Shown here: positions 26,849 through 35,420 of the stretch, piece by piece
Layout of the letters: each line of letters begins with the position of its first letter
Position numbering within the stretch: position 1 is the stretch's first letter
Assembly (NCBI GenBank): GCA_947168865.1
Contig: CAMVNN010000002.1
Span: 1 to 64,000, forward strand
Direction: 5' to 3'
DNA length: 64,000 bases
Origin: an uncultured Bacillota bacterium
GTDB lineage: Bacteria; Bacillota_I; Bacilli_A; RF39; UBA660
Made by a program: the position numbers and the translations under genes
The notes under the pieces: generated by a model
The model's database searches: none
What the model was told of the DNA's origin: nothing
Seen by the model: the letters and a program-made list of their open reading frames with translations, nothing else

Positions 26849-28510
26849 CTATTCGTAACAACTTCCACCAACAAATTCTCTTATGACCGAGTTAATTGGA
26901 ATCTGATCTGTTGGTATTGGCAAGAAGTTTCTCAAGAAATTGATTAACCTCCTAGCCTCTGGATATACCTCACTATTTTCAGGAACTGAGAATAGTAATG
27001 GTTCAGCATAAACCTTTAAGACTCCAATTTCATAAATCATAGCCGAATTAACAATCGTATCAGCCGCATCTTGATATGGGAATATATACTTTTCTTCCCC
27101 TTCTCTTATCTTCGGCCAACGTTTCAATGTTTCTTCAGCAGTATATCCACGAGTGCGACTATCACGAACAATTCTACGTAGTCTTCTTGTATCACTCGTA
27201 TATATACGATTATGATTATCTATATTAAGTTGTGTTAATGGACTTATGTAAATCTTATATTTGTAACGATTTTCAATTGATGAAGTAAGCTCATCATTTA
27301 ATGCATGTAATCCTTCAACAATTATTATCTCATCTTCACCAATTGACATAGTTTTACCATGATATTCTCTTTCACCAGTTATAAAGTTAAATGTTGGAAG
27401 CTCAATCTTTTCTCCTGCCAACAATTTAGATAAATGTTTATTGAATAGTTTTAAATCAATTGCTTCAATACATTCGAAATCATAGTCGCCATTCTCATCT
27501 CTAGGAGTTTTCTCACGATTAACATAATAGTCATCAATACCTATTGGATGAGTTTTAATTCCTTTACTACCCAAGTAAGTTTGAAGTTTCTTAGCAGTCG
27601 TTGTTTTTCCGCTGGAAGATGGTCCAGCAATTAGAATAATTTTGATGTTTTTTCTATTTTCATAAACTTGATCTGCAATACGAGTTAATTGACTATCATA
27701 ATATGCTTCAGATAAACGAATTAATTCACCATAACTTCCTTTTGAAACGAACTCATTTAAATCAGCTGCATTTCCAACATCGATACAATCTCCCCATTTA
27801 GAGTATTCCCTGAATTTGTCAAATAATTTCTTGTGATGAATATAATTATAAGTGCATTCAGGATTATATACAGTTGGAGAACTTAAAACAAAACCATTTT
27901 CAGCAATATATGTCATCTTAAAATCATCGATTAATGATGTTGAATTTGCTAAAAATCCATAAAAATAGTCATATACATCATCAACACGATATAGGCTGAC
28001 AAAAGTATTACTTATATATTTAAGTACATTGACTTTATCTTGTTTTTTCTCACTCTTAAAGTATTTAATTGCATCTCTTCTTAAAACATTTACTTTAGTA
28101 AAAATCAAGTCTTCTTTTACTATTTCATGCATTACTTTTTCTAATTCTTTAACAGTATTTTTATCAATCTCAGCATTGACAATTTCACAATAAACTCCCT
28201 TGTCAATTGAGTTTTCAACAATGACATCAGCAGTCTTGCCTAATAGTCTTCTCACTGCTAAAACTAGAATAAATTGTAAACTACGCCCATATATTCCGTT
28301 TCCAATAATAGATGAGCGATCATAAAAGTCTATATCACATTTTTTAGTTACTTCTGCTTCTAAAGAAGTTAATTCATTATCTACCTTTGCTATCAATATT
28401 TTATAATTGAAATATTTTTGAAATTCTTTTGCTATTTCTGTCAACTTTGTCCCGGCTGGATATTCTTTTAAAACTTTATCGCGAAAGTTTATTCTAACCA
28501 TACGTTCCAT
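26849..28510 (-). CDS. TGS-domain nucleoside (uridine-type) kinase
   Basis: The 553-residue protein has an N-terminal TGS/threonyl-tRNA-synthetase-like editing region (residues 1-210, with YPAGTKLTEIAKEF). A P-loop kinase of the uridine kinase/phosphoribulokinase family follows, with LIAGPSSSGKTTTAKKL, HPIGIDDYYVNR, DFECIEAIDL and IIVEGLHALND. This fusion is widespread in Clostridia and Bacilli, where it is annotated as nucleoside kinase; the true substrate is not settled. The start at 28510 is set by GGGGTGAT five bases upstream. It is the first gene of the gap-pgk operon. Confidence 0.88.
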   Translation of the reverse strand: MERMVRINFRDKVLKEYPAGTKLTEIAKEFQKYFNYKILIAKVDNELTSLEAEVTKKCDIDFYDRSSIIGNGIYGRSLQFILVLAVRRLLGKTADVIVENSIDKGVYCEIVNAEIDKNTVKELEKVMHEIVKEDLIFTKVNVLRRDAIKYFKSEKKQDKVNVLKYISNTFVSLYRVDDVYDYFYGFLANSTSLIDDFKMTYIAENGFVLSSPTVYNPECTYNYIHHKKLFDKFREYSKWGDCIDVGNAADLNEFVSKGSYGELIRLSEAYYDSQLTRIADQVYENRKNIKIILIAGPSSSGKTTTAKKLQTYLGSKGIKTHPIGIDDYYVNREKTPRDENGDYDFECIEAIDLKLFNKHLSKLLAGEKIELPTFNFITGEREYHGKTMSIGEDEIIIVEGLHALNDELTSSIENRYKYKIYISPLTQLNIDNHNRIYTSDTRRLRRIVRDSRTRGYTAEETLKRWPKIREGEEKYIFPYQDAADTIVNSAMIYEIGVLKVYAEPLLFSVPENSEVYPEARRLINFLRNFLPIPTDQIPINSVIREFVGGSCYE

Positions 28511-28626
28511 AAGTATCACCCCTACCTTATCTATATAATTGTATCAAAAATATGAACTTTTGTCACATTTTTTTAAGTATATTCACGTCCTTTACAGTAT
28601 ATTCTAGTAAAGAGAGGATGAATTTT

Positions 28627-29193
28627 ATGAATATTCCAGCAATTATTGAAAAAAACCAAAATGGTGAGCATGTATATGATATTTATTCAAGGCTTTTAAA
28701 AGATAGAATTATCATGCTAAGTGGTGAAATAGATGACAATCTTTCTAATCTCATCGTTTCAGAATTACTCTATCTCGATTCACTCAATCATGACGATATA
28801 AGTATCTACATTAATTCTCCAGGTGGAAGTATAACTAGTGGAATGGCTATATATGACACTATGAATTTTATAAAAAGTGATGTTTCAACAATATGTATTG
28901 GTGAAGCAGCAAGTATGGCAGCGTTTATTTTGTCTTCTGGAAAAAAAGGAAAAAGATATGCTTTACCTAATAGTGAAGTTATGATTCATCAGCCTCTTGG
29001 AGGGGCCAAAGGTCAAGCAACTGAAATTCAGATAGCTGCTGAGAGAATATTAAAGATCAAAAACAAACTAAATAAGATTCTTGCAAGTAACACTGGACAT
29101 ACTATTAATAAAATTTTAAAAGATACAGAGCGAGATAATTTCATGGACGCAGATGAGGCCAGTAAATACGGGCTTATTGATAAAATATTGTAA
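28627..29193 (+). CDS. clpP: ATP-dependent Clp protease proteolytic subunit
   Basis: The 188-residue serine protease has the catalytic triad Ser in [11 protein letters not shown], His in VMIHQPLGG and Asp in [28 protein letters not shown] is the oxyanion-hole region. Length is near the usual 193. The start at 28627 lies ten bases after GAGAGG; the ATG nine bases earlier abuts that site and is unlikely, and the longer frame runs through the promoter. It forms degradation chambers with ClpX/ClpC, which are not in this window. Confidence 0.93.
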   Translation: MNIPAIIEKNQNGEHVYDIYSRLLKDRIIMLSGEIDDNLSNLIVSELLYLDSLNHDDISIYINSPGGSITSGMAIYDTMNFIKSDVSTICIGEAASMAAFILSSGKKGKRYALPNSEVMIHQPLGGAKGQATEIQIAAERILKIKNKLNKILASNTGHTINKILKDTERDNFMDADEASKYGLIDKIL

Positions 29194-29199
29194 TTTCAA

Positions 29200-29228
29200 T
29201 TTACTTTTTGAAGTCATTCTAGTATAAT
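29200..29228 (+). promoter_or_regulatory. Promoter of the 456-residue coiled-coil gene
   Basis: TTTACT (29200-29205), 17 bases and TATAAT (29223-29228). The box and following bases (CTAGTATAATTTTATTAG) recur exactly at the promoter at 30650-30678. Confidence 0.7.
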
Positions 29229-29255
29229 TTTATTAGAATATAGGAGTGATATAAG

Positions 29256-30626
29256 TTGAACTATAATCTTAACATAGATTTAAATAAAATAGGATCTCTT
29301 GAAGAATTTTACAAGCTTGTCTTTGCTGGGTATCTAACTAGATTATCTATAATCAATTCTGAAATATTTGATTTTCATAGAGCTATTAATAGTCTTAAAA
29401 AAGGTATTGAAACCGAACAAGATCCAGTAAGAAAAGCAAAATTTCCTGAACGATTACAAATTGCTACTGCAAATTTGGAACTTTTACAAGCGCAAAAGAA
29501 TCTATTACTTCGACAAATTGAAAGTATCAACCTAGGCAGATTTTCAATACCTGGTCCAGTTATGACTGAAGAGCAAAAACGTGTGGTAAATGCTATTATG
29601 GCAGCAAAAGATGATGATTTAACTTCAGCCATAGATGCGCGTACCATTGAAATCGATGCAAAATTTCACGAGCTTGAAGATATCAGTCAGCAAATTTTTA
29701 ATGCTAAAACTCAAGAAAAAATAGATGAATTAATTGCTAAATATAGATCTGAGCAAAAAGAACTAAATCACATGGAAAGTAATTTATCATTAAGTATTCG
29801 CAATGCTAAGGCAGCAAATCAAATAAATGATATGGATTATGAAAAATATTGTCATGCTAGATTAGAGCGAGGAAAAAGAAGAAAAAAATTATATGGCAAA
29901 ACAACTCAATTCATAAAGTCTAATCAACAAGAAGTTCAGATTCAACAAGCGACTCCAGCTAAGCAAGAAGCTCCTGTTCAACAAGCGACTCCAGTTAAAC
30001 AAGAAGCTCCTGTTCAACAAGCGACTCCAGTTAAACAAGAAGCTCCTGTTCAACAAGCTGCTCCAATTAAGCAAGAACCGCCTGTTCAACAAGCTGCTTC
30101 AGTTGTAACAGCACAAGAAATGGCTCAAAGAAGAGCTAATTCACTCGCTGCCAGTGTAAATAGAGCTCAAGATCTTCAAAGGAAAATTGAGCACGTTCCT
30201 TCTGCGATAGAAAAAGAAATGAGTTTAACTTCTAATAAAGAAGATTTGGATAAATTAAAAGCTCAACTTGATGAAGAAACTGAAGCTAAAAGAGGAACTT
30301 ATACTCAAGGTCTTAATTCTGAATTAAAGCAAGAGACAAAAAAAGTCGGAATAAAGAAAAATGTAAATCCAGATTTGTTGCGTCAACGTGATCGCCTTGC
30401 TAATGAACTAAATCAAATGAGAGCAATGTATGGAACTGTTCAAAACGAAGAATATCAAATACGTGTAGAGCAATTAAAAGAGCTTGACAAGCAAATATTT
30501 GGTCATAAAGCTAATAGAATTTATCGTGATTTAAATAAACCTATTGCATTAATAGGAGGCTCTTCGATAGAACTTCCAAAGGCTTTTTTAGATATGCGCA
30601 TTGGAAATAATTTAAAATCAAAATAA
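29256..30626 (+). CDS. Coiled-coil protein with PVKQEAPVQQAT repeats, 456 residues
   Basis: The start is TTG after AGGAGTGAT. The N-terminal 230 residues are charged and helical with coiled-coil character (LQIATANLELLQAQKNLLLR). They are followed by four 12-residue repeats of the form QQATPVKQEAPV (residues about 230-277), a flexible Pro/Gln linker. A second helical region follows, and the C-terminus has QLKELDKQIFG and IALIGGSSIELPKAF. That C-terminal 50-residue module is shared with the 384-residue gene downstream. There is no signal peptide or membrane helix, so it is probably cytoplasmic. The family is unknown. Confidence 0.75.
   Translation: MNYNLNIDLNKIGSLEEFYKLVFAGYLTRLSIINSEIFDFHRAINSLKKGIETEQDPVRKAKFPERLQIATANLELLQAQKNLLLRQIESINLGRFSIPGPVMTEEQKRVVNAIMAAKDDDLTSAIDARTIEIDAKFHELEDISQQIFNAKTQEKIDELIAKYRSEQKELNHMESNLSLSIRNAKAANQINDMDYEKYCHARLERGKRRKKLYGKTTQFIKSNQQEVQIQQATPAKQEAPVQQATPVKQEAPVQQATPVKQEAPVQQAAPIKQEPPVQQAASVVTAQEMAQRRANSLAASVNRAQDLQRKIEHVPSAIEKEMSLTSNKEDLDKLKAQLDEETEAKRGTYTQGLNSELKQETKKVGIKKNVNPDLLRQRDRLANELNQMRAMYGTVQNEEYQIRVEQLKELDKQIFGHKANRIYRDLNKPIALIGGSSIELPKAFLDMRIGNNLKSK
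29943..30086 (+). repeat. Tandem 36-bp repeat, four units, inside a coding region
   Basis: Four in-frame copies begin at 29943, 29979, 30015 and 30051, each starting CAACAAGC. They encode the 12-residue QQATPVKQEAPV. The middle copies are nearly identical and the last is diverged. Copy number is probably variable between strains. Confidence 0.85.
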
Positions 30627-30648
30627 AGGTATGGTTATACCTTTTTTT
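30625..30648 (+). terminator. Terminator after the 456-residue gene
   Basis: The stem AAAGGTAT/ATACCTTT with loop GGTT is followed by a T-run. The next promoter overlaps its end. Confidence 0.8.
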
Positions 30649-30649
30649 G

Positions 30650-30678
30650 TTTACTTTTATATTTTTTTCTAGTATAAT
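30650..30678 (+). promoter_or_regulatory. Promoter of the DUF1292 / 384-residue / DUF1292 operon
   Basis: TTTACT (30650-30655), 17 bases and TATAAT (30673-30678). It is the same design and largely the same sequence as the promoter at 29200-29228, which points to duplication of the whole unit. Confidence 0.7.
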
Positions 30679-30705
30679 TTTATTAGAATAGTGAAGTGAT
30701 ATAAT

Positions 30706-30975
30706 TTGGACAATCTTTTGACCGTAAAAACCGCCGATGGTAGAGATTGGCAAATAATGGTTATAGATACATTTACAGTAGATGAATATCCTGATAAAAA
30801 TTATATTGTTTACACTTTTGGTGAACAAGGAAGTCCAGATACTATCAAATCATATATCTCAGTATTAAATGAAAACGACAATTATTTTTCACTTAATTCA
30901 ATGAGTGAAGAAGAACAAACGATAGTAAATGAGGCATATAAAAATATGCTTTTAGAAAGTGGTGAAATAGAATGA
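30706..30975 (+). CDS. DUF1292-like small protein, copy 1
   Basis: The 89-residue acidic protein uses a TTG start after GTGAAGTGAT. The core, IMVIDTFTVDEYPDKNYIVYTF followed by a helix (EEEQTIVNEAYKNML), fits the small DUF1292 fold (beta-sheet then helix) widespread in Bacillota. Its stop overlaps the next ATG (ATGA). It is paralogous to the gene at 32144-32401. The function is unknown; DUF1292 genes are typically found near the alaS/ruvX region, so the association with these coiled-coil genes is unusual. Confidence 0.75.
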   Translation: MDNLLTVKTADGRDWQIMVIDTFTVDEYPDKNYIVYTFGEQGSPDTIKSYISVLNENDNYFSLNSMSEEEQTIVNEAYKNMLLESGEIE

Positions 30976-32126
30976 CAGCAGATGCATTCAATAATGAATT
31001 AAACAGAATAAGTGCAATAATTAATGCAATGATGCTTACAGATGCTCAAAAAGCAACACTTCAAGGACAAGTTACTACTTTAAGAGGAAGAATTGGTGAG
31101 TTAGGTACACCAACTGAATCTACTGTGATAACACAATTGAATAATTTAAAAGCAGATGTTTTAAGAGCTTTTAAATTAAAAGATTATACTGATTTTGCTT
31201 ATAAATATGCATATGCAATGACTGCTGACCAGATGTTTAATATAACAAGAGGTGCAGCAGCATTTGAATTAGCTGCTGCCAGTGATAAATTTATACAGCT
31301 TGTAGATTTTATTGGAAATTTTGATACAGCAATTAATCATCTTAAAGCAAATGGTATAATCAGATCTGATTTAAAAACTGATATTGGAAGAATGACTAAG
31401 GGCCAAGAAAAAATTTTTGATAAAGCCACTCATAATGCTGGTGATCTTTTAGAAAAGTTAGATGAATTACAAAGAGATTTAGAAATTGCTGAAAGAAATC
31501 ATGATAAGAGAGAAATCAAACTACTCGTCCATCAAATTGATAGACAATTAAAAAAATTGAATTCAACTAATAGAGCTCTTACACGATTAAGAAAAAAAGT
31601 TGGTCAAATTGGCAAACATCAAAGATCTATAACTGTTAAAGCGAGTGAAATTAGACGTGAACGTAATCAAACAATAATTGATGAGCAGTTTAATTCAATA
31701 AAATTTCGCGAATTAATATCAAATCTTAGCGATGCCTATCATGCTCAAGCAACTGCAAGAACTGCTACGGATGCATATAATGCTAAGAAAGCTATTAAAC
31801 ATGCAGAAAGAGAATTATATGGTGGAAGATTAACTAAGCATAAAGCAAAAAAAATCGATAATGCTGTTGCTAAAAGAGAAAGCATTATAAGAAATGCTCA
31901 GGCAATAACAAGTATTGAGAAAAAAGGAAATTATAAACGTCAAATGCGACGCACTTTAAATCAATTAAAGAAAGTCGATAAGAAAATAATTGGTAAAAGA
32001 AATGCTGAAGAGCTATACTGGGGATTAAAAAGAAAAACAGGTTATCTTGTTGGAGGAACAGGATTAACATTACCAACACAAGTTGTTGAATTGCACGCTA
32101 GTATTGCTGCAACTAGAACAAGATAA
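30972..32126 (+). CDS. Helical protein, 384 residues, paralogous C-terminal module
   Basis: The start ATG overlaps the DUF1292 stop. The protein is almost wholly helical, basic and coiled-coil-like (for example LDELQRDLEIAERNHDKREIK). It ends in NQLKKVDKKIIG, then YLVGGTGLTLPTQVVEL, which aligns with the end of the 456-residue protein (QLKELDKQIFG, then IALIGGSSIELPKAF). The middle lacks the Pro/Gln repeats. There is no signal peptide. Family and function are unknown; the operon position suggests it works with the DUF1292 proteins on either side. Confidence 0.75.
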   Translation: MTADAFNNELNRISAIINAMMLTDAQKATLQGQVTTLRGRIGELGTPTESTVITQLNNLKADVLRAFKLKDYTDFAYKYAYAMTADQMFNITRGAAAFELAAASDKFIQLVDFIGNFDTAINHLKANGIIRSDLKTDIGRMTKGQEKIFDKATHNAGDLLEKLDELQRDLEIAERNHDKREIKLLVHQIDRQLKKLNSTNRALTRLRKKVGQIGKHQRSITVKASEIRRERNQTIIDEQFNSIKFRELISNLSDAYHAQATARTATDAYNAKKAIKHAERELYGGRLTKHKAKKIDNAVAKRESIIRNAQAITSIEKKGNYKRQMRRTLNQLKKVDKKIIGKRNAEELYWGLKRKTGYLVGGTGLTLPTQVVELHASIAATRTR

Positions 32127-32143
32127 AAGAATTGAGGGATAAT

Positions 32144-32401
32144 ATGGAGAATGAACTAGTAGTATCAGGTGAAAATGGAGTTAAATACAAAATTAAAGTT
32201 ATTGATATTTTTACAGTAGATGAATATCCTGAGAAAGAATATATCGCATATACTTTTGAAGAACCAGTTGATGCAGAACATATAAAAGCATACATTTCAA
32301 TTTTAAAAGAAACTGAAACTGATTTCTCTTTACTTGGAATTTCAGATAAAAATGAATGGGATATTGTTCAAAAGAATTTTAATGATTTAATTTCAGAATA
32401 A
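32144..32401 (+). CDS. DUF1292-like small protein, copy 2
   Basis: The 85-residue paralogue of the gene at 30706 shares IKVIDIFTVDEYPEKEYIAYTF and ends in a helix. The ATG at 32144 follows GAGGG; an in-frame TTG twelve bases upstream is less likely because it carries the ribosome site within it. It lies 17 bases after the 384-residue gene and is followed by a strong terminator. Confidence 0.75.
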   Translation: MENELVVSGENGVKYKIKVIDIFTVDEYPEKEYIAYTFEEPVDAEHIKAYISILKETETDFSLLGISDKNEWDIVQKNFNDLISE

Positions 32402-32424
32402 AAAAAGGCAATTGCCTTTTTTAT
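32401..32424. terminator. Bidirectional terminator
   Basis: The perfect palindrome AAAAAAGGCA/TGCCTTTTTT ends both the DUF1292 operon (plus) and the 40-residue gene (minus). Confidence 0.85.
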
Positions 32425-32543
32425 TTTTTCTCAACAATTGCTCTTCTATATTCATTATCATATTTTTTATATTTGATGTCATAAAAATCTAATTCATTTA
32501 ATATTTCTTTCTTTATAGCATCTTGTGCTTCTTTTGTTGTCAA
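32421..32543 (-). CDS. Small hypothetical protein, 40 residues
   Basis: The frame runs from TTG 32543 to TAA 32421 on the minus strand, with a very strong site GGAGGGG five bases before the start. It encodes a highly charged helical peptide (MTTKEAQDAIKKEILNELD, then YKKYDNEYRRAIVEKK). It is directly upstream of the shared terminator. No family is recognised; the ribosome site and terminator are the main support. Confidence 0.5.
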   Translation of the reverse strand: MTTKEAQDAIKKEILNELDFYDIKYKKYDNEYRRAIVEKK

Positions 32544-32587
32544 ATTACCCCTCCACTATTATTGTGGATTTTAAAATTCATTTGATA

Positions 32588-33760
32588 CTATAAATAGTTA
32601 TTAAAATCATCCTTTAATTCAACTTTAAATATGTTTTCAACACATTCTTTAACTAATACCTCATAATCAAATTTAGCCTCTTCAATTTCACATTTTTCAT
32701 GAGATGGATTAATTACAGGATGCTTTGGTACAAATATAGTACAGCAATCCTCATAAGGTAAAATACTTGTCTCATAAGTGTTGATATCTTTAGCTAATTT
32801 GATAATTTCTAATTTATCAAAGCAAACAACAGGTCTTATAACAGGCATAGTTGTTACTTCGTTTATAACAGATATACTAGATAATGTTTGACTCGCAACT
32901 TGCCCAATGTTTTCACCATTAATGATGATTTTACAATTTCTTTTTCTTGCAAATCTAGTTGCTATACGATACATCATTCTTCTTAATATTGTTATATTGT
33001 ATGTGGGATCACAATTCTTATAGATTTCTTCTTGTAGCTTAGTAAAAGGAACCACGTATAGTTTTATATTACCTGAGTACTCATTTAAAGTTCTAACAAG
33101 TTTCTTAACTTTTTCTCTTGCTTCTAAACTAGTATGAGGTATTGCTTCAAAATATAAGCATTCCAATGCAATTCCCCTTTTAAGTGATAAATAACCTGCC
33201 ACTGGTGAATCTATTCCGCCACTTATCATCAAAAGACCTTTACCTTGAACACCTACTGGATAGCCCTCATTCCCCATTACTTCCTTAGTATAAATCAAAG
33301 TCATTCCATTTCTAATTTCGATATTCAAAGTAACATCAGGATTGTGAACATCAACTTTGCAATCAATATTTTTTAAAATGATTCCTCCAATTATACGACT
33401 AAATTCCATACTTTCTATCGGGAATTTTTTATTTGATCTTTTAGTTTCAACTTTAAATGTTTTAAAATTTTCTTCTTTCATTAAAGCTAAAGCCTCTTTT
33501 TTTATCTCGTCTTCATCATTAGAATTTATTTTTTTGCATATAACAAAGCTATGAATACCAAAGATATTTTTTAATTTATTTATAAATTTATTATCTATAT
33601 TATTTGAATCAATAAACATTCTTGAAAAATCATAAGTAATATTTATTTCATAGTCATTCATAGCATTTTTAATATTCTCAGCTAGTAATTTAATAAATGT
33701 TCCACGGTTATCACCTTTAGTAGTTAATTCACCATATTTAATCATTATTATTTTATCCAT
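32588..33760 (-). CDS. thiI: tRNA 4-thiouridine synthetase ThiI, short form
   Basis: The 390-residue enzyme adenylates and thiolates U8 of tRNAs. It starts with a ferredoxin-like and THUMP region (IKYGELTTKGDNRG) and has the PP-loop SGGIDSPVAGY, GENIGQVASQT and MPVIRPV. The Cys pair DCCTIF is present, but there is no C-terminal rhodanese domain, as usual in Bacillota, where a dedicated cysteine desulfurase supplies sulfur. The start at 33760 follows GGGTGAT. It is about 45 bases from the neighbouring 40-residue gene on the same strand. Confidence 0.95.
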   Translation of the reverse strand: MDKIIMIKYGELTTKGDNRGTFIKLLAENIKNAMNDYEINITYDFSRMFIDSNNIDNKFINKLKNIFGIHSFVICKKINSNDEDEIKKEALALMKEENFKTFKVETKRSNKKFPIESMEFSRIIGGIILKNIDCKVDVHNPDVTLNIEIRNGMTLIYTKEVMGNEGYPVGVQGKGLLMISGGIDSPVAGYLSLKRGIALECLYFEAIPHTSLEAREKVKKLVRTLNEYSGNIKLYVVPFTKLQEEIYKNCDPTYNITILRRMMYRIATRFARKRNCKIIINGENIGQVASQTLSSISVINEVTTMPVIRPVVCFDKLEIIKLAKDINTYETSILPYEDCCTIFVPKHPVINPSHEKCEIEEAKFDYEVLVKECVENIFKVELKDDFNNYL

Positions 33761-33792
33761 TTGAATCACCCAATAAGATTATACATAAAAAA

Positions 33793-33817
33793 GACAAAAA
33801 GTAAAATGCTTTTTGTC
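33793..33817 (-). terminator. Terminator after the Ig-like/NlpC gene
   Basis: The stem GACAAAAAG/CTTTTTGTC is followed by six or more T on the minus strand, immediately after the stop. Confidence 0.75.
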
Positions 33818-33818
33818 C

Positions 33819-35351
33819 TTAATCCCACATATCTGTTAATTTACCATCACCTGCATATGGAACTAGTCTTACAATTGAGAATTTACCAGTTTTTGGCATA
33901 TTATTTTTTTGCCATTCTGTAACTACTGTTCCATCTGATGATGACTCACTTCTAGATTCGGCAACATATATCTTAGTTTCATCGACTCCAATTACAATTC
34001 CTACATGAGTGTAATCTTGACTAGCACATTTTCCCTCCTTGCTAGTGCAAGGTGAATACATTAAATCACCTGGTCTAATTTGACTCACAACTTCAGCTGT
34101 TTTATATGTATTTGATGATGACATTGGGCTCTTATTTCCATGACCACCATTAATGAATGCCCATCTTACAAAATTTGTACAATCAATTCCTTGCTCAGAT
34201 GTCCCAGGGATTTTACATCCCCAACCACTAGAAGTTCCAAGATTCAAACCTTCACGATTATATCTCCCAACATCCGTATATCCTTTGACAGTCCCCTGGT
34301 ATGGTATCTTATAGTCCAGTCCTCCGACAAAAAATCTTGCTGCTTCAACGACTCCTGCACGAGTTCCATATCCTACTCTTTCAATAGCACGTTTAAGTTG
34401 ATCTTCAAGTCTTATTTTATCAGAAGAAGTATAAGAGTTGCACTTAATTGTAGGCTTGTTATTGTTATATTTAAAAGTGTAAATATCACTAGTTGTTACA
34501 ACTTTTACCTTTATCTTAGCAGTAGCTTTTTTGCCATTGCTCTCTGCTGTTATTGTAGTTTCTCCTACTTCTTTTCCAGTTACAGTTCCATTGGAAACAT
34601 CTGCAACACTAGGATTGCTACTTGTCCAATTTATTTTAGCAGTTGTGCCAGCAGGCTCTAAGGTTGCCTTAATATTCAAAGTATTACCTATAGCTACTGT
34701 TTTTTCATCTATATCAAGTTTAATTCCAGTTACTTTTTCACGAACTTCGACATTGCAAATAGCTACTTTATTATTCTCTGTTTTTACCATAATTAAAGCT
34801 TCGCCAGCTTTTATTCCGGTAACAACTCCATCAACAACAGATGCAACACTAGCATTATCACTAGTCCAAATATAATTATGATCTGTTGTATTTGATGGCT
34901 CAACTTTTGTATTTAATGTAATACTCTCTCCCTCAGTTAAAACTAAATCCTCATATTCCAGTGATATTGAACTAACCGGAATTTTTTCATCTTCGACAAC
35001 TACAAGACATTGATCTTGTTTCCCATTAGCACTTATTACACTTATCTTTGCTTCACCTGGATTAATAGCTCTTACATAGCCACTCTCACTAACAGTTGCA
35101 ACATAGTTATTGTTACTCAAATAAGTCACTGTTTTATTGTTAGCATTTATGGGTGCTATATTAACTTTTAATTGATAACTATTACCTTTAAGGAGTGATA
35201 CATTTTTTGTTTCAAGCATAATACTTTGTACTTCAACTATTTTGTTATCTTCTTTTGATGTAAATAATGATATCAAAATAATAACTATTATTAAAGCTGC
35301 TACTCCTATCGCGATTTTTATTATTTGGTTATATGAAATTTCACTTTCCAT
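33819..35351 (-). CDS. Membrane-anchored Ig-like (Big_2) protein with NlpC/P60-type hydrolase domain
   Basis: The 510-residue protein has an N-terminal signal-anchor helix (about residues 10-28). Three Big_2-type Ig-like repeats follow (about residues 40-285), each ending in a phrase like GVVTGIKAGEALIMV. A C-terminal papain-like NlpC/P60 domain has Cys391 in GIDCTNFVRWAF and His449 in DYTHVGIVIGV. Such proteins cut peptide bonds in peptidoglycan outside the membrane, with the Ig repeats as spacer or binding modules. GGGTGAT precedes the ATG. The first Ig repeat begins MLETKNVSLLKGNSYQLKV. Confidence 0.88.
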   Translation of the reverse strand: MESEISYNQIIKIAIGVAALIIVIILISLFTSKEDNKIVEVQSIMLETKNVSLLKGNSYQLKVNIAPINANNKTVTYLSNNNYVATVSESGYVRAINPGEAKISVISANGKQDQCLVVVEDEKIPVSSISLEYEDLVLTEGESITLNTKVEPSNTTDHNYIWTSDNASVASVVDGVVTGIKAGEALIMVKTENNKVAICNVEVREKVTGIKLDIDEKTVAIGNTLNIKATLEPAGTTAKINWTSSNPSVADVSNGTVTGKEVGETTITAESNGKKATAKIKVKVVTTSDIYTFKYNNNKPTIKCNSYTSSDKIRLEDQLKRAIERVGYGTRAGVVEAARFFVGGLDYKIPYQGTVKGYTDVGRYNREGLNLGTSSGWGCKIPGTSEQGIDCTNFVRWAFINGGHGNKSPMSSSNTYKTAEVVSQIRPGDLMYSPCTSKEGKCASQDYTHVGIVIGVDETKIYVAESRSESSSDGTVVTEWQKNNMPKTGKFSIVRLVPYAGDGKLTDMWD

Positions 35352-35393
35352 CTTATCACCCTTTTACCCTATATTAATTATATCATGGCATTC

Positions 35394-35420
35394 AAAAAAA
35401 GCAGCAAAAATTGCTACTTT
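35394..35420 (-). terminator. Terminator after ezrA
   Basis: The stem AGTAGCAA/TTGCTGCT (one G-T pair) is followed by a T-run on the minus strand. Confidence 0.75.

Noticed and set aside
29943..30086. Possible CRISPR array
   Set aside because: The 36-bp units are directly adjacent with no spacers and keep a reading frame; they are coding repeats.
29889..30092. Open frame on the minus strand with NRSFLFNWSRLL repeats
   Set aside because: It is the reverse-strand shadow of the 36-bp repeats in the 456-residue gene; no ribosome site.
34140..34875. Two plus-strand frames opposite the Ig-like/NlpC gene
   Set aside because: They are shadows of a gene with clear domain matches and have no start signals.
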